Source: an uncultured Bacteroidales bacterium
GTDB lineage: Bacteria > Bacteroidota > Bacteroidia > Bacteroidales > Muribaculaceae
DNA: 8,387 nt
Direction of reading: 5' to 3'
NCBI GenBank assembly: GCA_947175585.1
Contig: CAMWNL010000050.1
Span: 1 to 8,387, forward strand
Under the pieces are notes generated by a model. It had not been told where the DNA came from, made no database searches, and saw only the letters and a list, made by a program, of their open reading frames with translations. A program made the position numbers and the translations under genes. This document shows positions 5,229 to 8,387 of the stretch, piece after piece. Position 1 is the stretch's first letter; every line of letters begins with the position of its first letter.

Positions 5229-5873
5229 TTGGAGAATTTAATCTACATATTGCCCCGCGGACTGGCTATCGGCGCACTGATCTCTGCCCCGATGGGTCCA
5301 ATCGGCATGTTGATTATCCAACGAACTCTTAGCAAAGGGCGATGGCCGGCGTTTTTTACCGGAATCGGAGCTGCCCTGAGCGACCTGCTCTATTGCCTGC
5401 TCGCAGGTTTCGGACTTAGTTTCATTACGGACATCATCGAGCGTCACCAGTTTGCACTGCAGGTCTTCGGAAGCGTAGTTCTGGCTGCATTCGGTCTCTA
5501 TCTGTTCAGAAAAAATCCGACACGTTCGCTGAAAGCTGCTCAGGTCGACGGCCGCAGCTATTGGAGTGATTTTATATCGGGTTTCTTCCTGACTGTCTCC
5601 AACCCTCTTATACTGTTTTTTATCATTGGTCTGTTCGCAAGATTCAATTTCATACTCCCTGAATTTGAAATATTCCATTATGTATGGGCCTATCTGACGA
5701 TATTCGGCGGAGCGCTGATATGGTGGTATTTCGTAACTTTTCTCGTGAGCAAACTGCGTTCCCGCTTTAATGTCAGATCATTGTGGCTCGTAAATCGCAT
5801 AGTCGGCTCTATCCTCATAGCGATGGCTGTTATCGGAGTGCTCCTTGCCATAAAAGACCATGTGATAAATTAA
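5229..5873 (+). CDS. LysE/RhtB-family amino-acid exporter-like membrane protein
   Basis: This 214-residue inner-membrane protein has six apparent transmembrane segments (about 8-30, 42-67, 75-93, 115-137, 147-172 and 186-207). The family signature is clear: APMGPIGMLIIQRTLSKGR near the N-terminus (PMGP at 21-24), GIGAALSDLLYCLLAGFGLSF (45-65), and SNPLILFFIIGLF at the start of the second half (Asn125-Pro126). LysE/RhtB proteins export amino acids or related small molecules using the proton gradient; the substrate here cannot be told. The start is TTG at 5229: an in-frame TGA lies at 5220-5222, and the only ATG options fall inside the first helix and would remove the conserved region. The gene has its own promoter and precedes the CBM9-like gene by 33 nt. 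Confidence 0.88.
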   Translation: MENLIYILPRGLAIGALISAPMGPIGMLIIQRTLSKGRWPAFFTGIGAALSDLLYCLLAGFGLSFITDIIERHQFALQVFGSVVLAAFGLYLFRKNPTRSLKAAQVDGRSYWSDFISGFFLTVSNPLILFFIIGLFARFNFILPEFEIFHYVWAYLTIFGGALIWWYFVTFLVSKLRSRFNVRSLWLVNRIVGSILIAMAVIGVLLAIKDHVIN

Positions 5874-5906
5874 TCATTTGATAAAAACTATTAACGATAG
5901 CAAACC

Positions 5907-6566
5907 ATGGCAATAACAAAGGTTATAGAAGTTCCATATATGCCCGAACTTGAAGACGCGAAAGGTCACGACGAAATCATCAATATCCTTGATGAGAAAG
6001 CACCAAGACGCACAATCGAGTCTGTCAATTGGGAAAAGGAGTTTCCTTATCATCCACTAACGACGTTTTCAATAGCCCACTCCGGAAAAACGCTTTACAT
6101 CGATTTCTTTGTCAGATGCAACTATCTGCGTGCAGAAAATTTTGAGAACCAGTCGCCGGTAAGCGAGGACTCGTGTGTGGAATTTTTTGTTGAGCCGACC
6201 GGGGAGCTTCCTTATTGGAATTTTGAGTTCAACTGTATCGGGACAGTAAACGCATCACATCGATTCGAACGCAAGAACCCTACCCGTCTCACTGATGATG
6301 AACTCGCACGGATTAAACGCTATCCATCGTGCGGCACCAGACCGTTCAAGGAACTTGAAGGTCTGTTTACATGGAATCTTCTTGTGGCTATCCCGTTAGA
6401 TCTTATAGGGATTAAATATGAGGGAAAACCTATCGAGATGAGGGGTAATTTCTACAAATGTGCCGCTGCAGCCACCCAACCCCACTTCTTAAGCTGGAAT
6501 CCCATCAAGACTGAGCATCCTGATTTTCATCGCCCGGAGTTTTTCGGCAATATCGTGCTTTTATAA
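5907..6566 (+). CDS. Cytosolic CBM9-like (carbohydrate-binding family 9-like) protein
   Basis: This 219-residue protein has no signal peptide or membrane segment, so it is predicted to be cytoplasmic. The family pattern is visible as beta-strand segments with NWEKEFPYHP (41-50), LYIDFFVR (63-70), SEDSCVEFFVEP (86-97) and YWNFEFNCIGTVNASH (103-118). It ends with the strongly conserved SWNPIKTEHPDFHRPEFFGNIVLL motif (196-219). Proteins of this type are common in Bacteroidetes and belong to the carbohydrate-binding module 9-like group of domains. Many are annotated as sugar-binding, but the intracellular ones have no proven ligand. The ATG at 5907 is 33 nt after the exporter stop with no clear promoter between, suggesting co-transcription. 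It faces folK tail to tail with 3 nt between stops. Confidence 0.8.
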   Translation: MAITKVIEVPYMPELEDAKGHDEIINILDEKAPRRTIESVNWEKEFPYHPLTTFSIAHSGKTLYIDFFVRCNYLRAENFENQSPVSEDSCVEFFVEPTGELPYWNFEFNCIGTVNASHRFERKNPTRLTDDELARIKRYPSCGTRPFKELEGLFTWNLLVAIPLDLIGIKYEGKPIEMRGNFYKCAAAATQPHFLSWNPIKTEHPDFHRPEFFGNIVLL

Positions 6567-6569
6567 GAG

Positions 6570-6956
6570 CTACAAGTCTGTCGCCAGTTCTGCGAACCCT
6601 TTCTGAAAATAATCTTTTGAATACTGGTATCGGTCGACAATTTCGCTATTCCAAAGTATGATATCAACGTCGAGAGGCTTACAGCCTGTTGACTTTGACA
6701 GTTCGTTACGGCCGAATTCCAGTTCCAACGACTTGAGGCAGGCACGAAAATCGTCAAGCGTAAAGCGCGTTGTCACCTTCATCACGACATTAAGATACGG
6801 AGCGCCAAGGCCGCTGTCATCAGGAGCTTCATAGACAGAACTCGATTTCAGAATATCGCACATACAAGCGAGCCGCGCGATAGCGTTGCTCAGTATCATT
6901 TGACGGGCAGATGTATTGCTGCCGAGACATAGCACAGCTGAAGACCTTTCAGACAT
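6570..6956 (-). CDS. folK: Short HPPK-type protein (dihydropterin pyrophosphokinase, FolK-like)
   Basis: HPPK transfers pyrophosphate from ATP to 6-hydroxymethyl-7,8-dihydropterin in folate synthesis. Visible family features are CLGSN (10-14), SSVYEAP (39-45), PYLNVVMKVTT (53-63), LEFGR (79-83) and KPLDVDIILWN (93-103), whose Asp96 and Asp98 correspond to the two magnesium-binding aspartates. Lys93 stands where E. coli HPPK has Arg92. At 128 residues it is about 30 shorter than E. coli FolK, lacking most of the C-terminal HPRmHER-type region, and ends in DYFQKGFAELATDL. It may be a compact Bacteroidetes version or a paralog with another pterin role. The ATG overlaps the tex stop by 8 nt (ATGTCTGA), so its translation probably depends on tex. 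Confidence 0.82.
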   Translation of the reverse strand: MSERSSAVLCLGSNTSARQMILSNAIARLACMCDILKSSSVYEAPDDSGLGAPYLNVVMKVTTRFTLDDFRACLKSLELEFGRNELSKSTGCKPLDVDIILWNSEIVDRYQYSKDYFQKGFAELATDL

Positions 6957-8387
6957 CTTTCATCGACAATGACAGACGGCGTCGCTCAAGGTCAACCCCT
7001 ATGACACGCACTTTTACAATCTGGTTAATCCTGACTACCTCTGCCGGAGAGCTGACACGACGATTGGCGAGTTGGGAAATATGCACAAGGCCGCTTTCAT
7101 GGAGTCCGACATCAACAAAAGCGCCAAAAGCGGTAATGTTATTGACCACGCCTTCGAGAACCATGCCCTCCTTAACGTCTTCGAGTTCCTTTACATCAGG
7201 ATCGAATGAAGCCGATACAGCTTCGGTGCGAGGGTCATGACCAGGCTTAAGCAACTCGGAAATTATATCAGACAATGTTGCCAAGCCGACAGTATCTGTC
7301 TCATATTTTGTCAAATCGATAGATTTCAGCAGTTCCCCGGAGCCAATCATAGTCTCTACATCCACGCCGAGATCGTGAGCCATGCGCGCCACAATATGAT
7401 AGCTCTCAGGGTGGACTCCGGTATTATCAAGTTTGGAATGTCCGTCCGGAATACGCATAAATCCGGCAGCCTGGGCAAAAGCCTTGGCTCCCATACGCGG
7501 AACATTCATTAACTCCGACTTCTGCGTGAAAGCTCCGTTAGCAGCGCGATAGTTGACAATATTTGCCGCAAGCTGCGGACCGATACCGGCAACATAAGAC
7601 AGTAACTGACGCGAGGCAGTATTAACATTTACGCCAACGCTGTTAACACAACTAGTCACTGTAAAATCGAGCGAGTCATGCAGAGCCGACTGATTGACAT
7701 CGTGCTGATACTGGCCAACACCGATTGACTTAGGATCAATCTTTACAAGTTCGGCAAGAGGATCGATGAGACGACGACCAATTGAAACCGCACCTCTGAC
7801 CGTCACATCATAATCAGGAAACTCTTCACGGGCAATATCAGAAGCTGAGTAGACCGAAGCACCATTTTCATTAACTATGTATATCTCGACAGGACGCGGA
7901 TAGGCTATCGCCTTCAGGACATTCTCGGTGTCGCGGCTGGCTGTGCCGTTGCCAAGCGCAATGGCGTCGACGGAATAGTCAGAGACCAGACGCTGCAACG
8001 TCCGAGTAGTGCCGAGGATATCGCTCTGAGGAGGTGTGGGATAAATCACGCCGTGATACAGGAGATTGCCCTGTGGGTCGAGACAAACGATCTTGCAACC
8101 TGTGCGATAACCGGGGTCGACCGCAAGAACCGTCTTATGATGAAGCGGCGGAGCCAACAACAGCTGCCTGGCATTATCTGAAAACATAGTGATCGCCTCT
8201 CGGTCGGCACGCTCCTTCACTTCCGAGGAAAGCTCTGTCTCAACCGACGGACGAATAAGACGCTTATATGAATCGGAGACCGCAGCTGAAATAATCCCGG
8301 CTACCTGACGGCTCATCTTTGGTTTGACATAGAATCGCGAACCAGACTCTATTATTGCATCATCAGGAGTGTCGAGTGACACCTTCA
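6949..8387 (-). CDS. tex: Tex transcription accessory protein, C-terminal portion (5' end outside window)
   Basis: Tex is a cytoplasmic nucleic-acid-binding protein that associates with transcription. The frame stays open to the right edge (Lys codon at 8383-8385 before the GTG at 8380-8382), so that GTG is internal and not a start. About 478 of the usual 700-780 residues are visible. Counting from that GTG, there are the end of the N-terminal helical region (1-80), a YqgF/RuvC-like domain starting at VLAVDPGYRTGCKI (85-98) with ALGNGTASRDTE (142-153) and IVNENGASVYSAS (169-181), helix-hairpin-helix repeats (NTASRQLLSYVAGIGPQLA, about 254-272; NVPRMGAKAFAQAAGFMRI, 293-311) and a C-terminal S1 RNA-binding domain (about 403-475: GMVLEGVVNNITAFGAFVDVG through RRLSLSMK). 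The first YqgF aspartate (Asp89) is kept. It is the first gene of a tex-folK pair. Confidence 0.93.
   Translation of the reverse strand, partial: KVSLDTPDDAIIESGSRFYVKPKMSRQVAGIISAAVSDSYKRLIRPSVETELSSEVKERADREAITMFSDNARQLLLAPPLHHKTVLAVDPGYRTGCKIVCLDPQGNLLYHGVIYPTPPQSDILGTTRTLQRLVSDYSVDAIALGNGTASRDTENVLKAIAYPRPVEIYIVNENGASVYSASDIAREEFPDYDVTVRGAVSIGRRLIDPLAELVKIDPKSIGVGQYQHDVNQSALHDSLDFTVTSCVNSVGVNVNTASRQLLSYVAGIGPQLAANIVNYRAANGAFTQKSELMNVPRMGAKAFAQAAGFMRIPDGHSKLDNTGVHPESYHIVARMAHDLGVDVETMIGSGELLKSIDLTKYETDTVGLATLSDIISELLKPGHDPRTEAVSASFDPDVKELEDVKEGMVLEGVVNNITAFGAFVDVGLHESGLVHISQLANRRVSSPAEVVRINQIVKVRVIGVDLERRRLSLSMKDV

Noticed and set aside
5238..5678. Antisense open frame of 146 codons opposite the LysE-family gene
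   Set aside because: Its composition is what the complement of a hydrophobic membrane gene produces, and no motif or start context supports it.
8380..8382. GTG at 8380-8382 on the minus strand as the start of tex
   Set aside because: The frame remains open upstream to the window edge and about 250-300 residues of the normal Tex N-terminus are missing, so this is an internal valine codon.

Overview
The window looks like a piece of a Bacteroidales chromosome, probably a gut lineage and possibly Muribaculaceae-like (the family is a guess). The protein families, the two promoters of Bacteroides type (TTG/TTTG, about 18-20 nt, TAnnTTTG), the lack of Shine-Dalgarno sequences and the roughly 45-55% GC housekeeping genes all fit. 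The first 36 bases are not genomic: positions 3-36 match the 34-base Illumina Nextera transposase adapter with two mismatches, so the left end is a draft contig end.

Left block (about 38-4041, + strand): a tightly packed run of five genes. It holds the thioredoxin-like C-terminal part of a DsbD-type thiol:disulfide interchange protein (5' part missing), the NTP pyrophosphohydrolase mazG, DNA topoisomerase III (topB, GTG start), a Nudix hydrolase of the YfcD/IPP-isomerase-like type, and a 49-residue membrane peptide with a Cys cluster resembling FeoB-associated Cys-rich proteins. Gaps are 7 and 6 nt, then 1-nt and 4-nt overlaps, so co-transcription and translational coupling are likely. Nucleotide-pool cleaning (MazG, Nudix) beside a topoisomerase suggests a housekeeping operon.

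Central cassette (4057-5150, + strand): a visibly A+T-richer three-gene unit behind its own promoter. A small acidic DUF3791-type protein, a DUF3990 protein with an ADP-ribosyltransferase-like H-Y-Q layout, and a second small DUF3791-like protein are joined by 1-nt stop/start overlaps. It resembles a toxin-antitoxin or NAD-dependent effector module inserted between housekeeping genes and is the most interesting part of the window.

Right block: a LysE/RhtB-family exporter with a TTG start behind a second well-formed promoter, then a cytosolic CBM9-like protein, both on +. Meeting them head-on with only 3 nt between stop codons is a minus-strand pair: tex (transcription accessory protein, cut by the right edge) overlapping a short folK-type HPPK gene by 8 nt. 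I saw no rRNA, tRNA, CRISPR array, insertion sequence or strong intrinsic terminator. No gene-free stretch exceeds about 110 nt.
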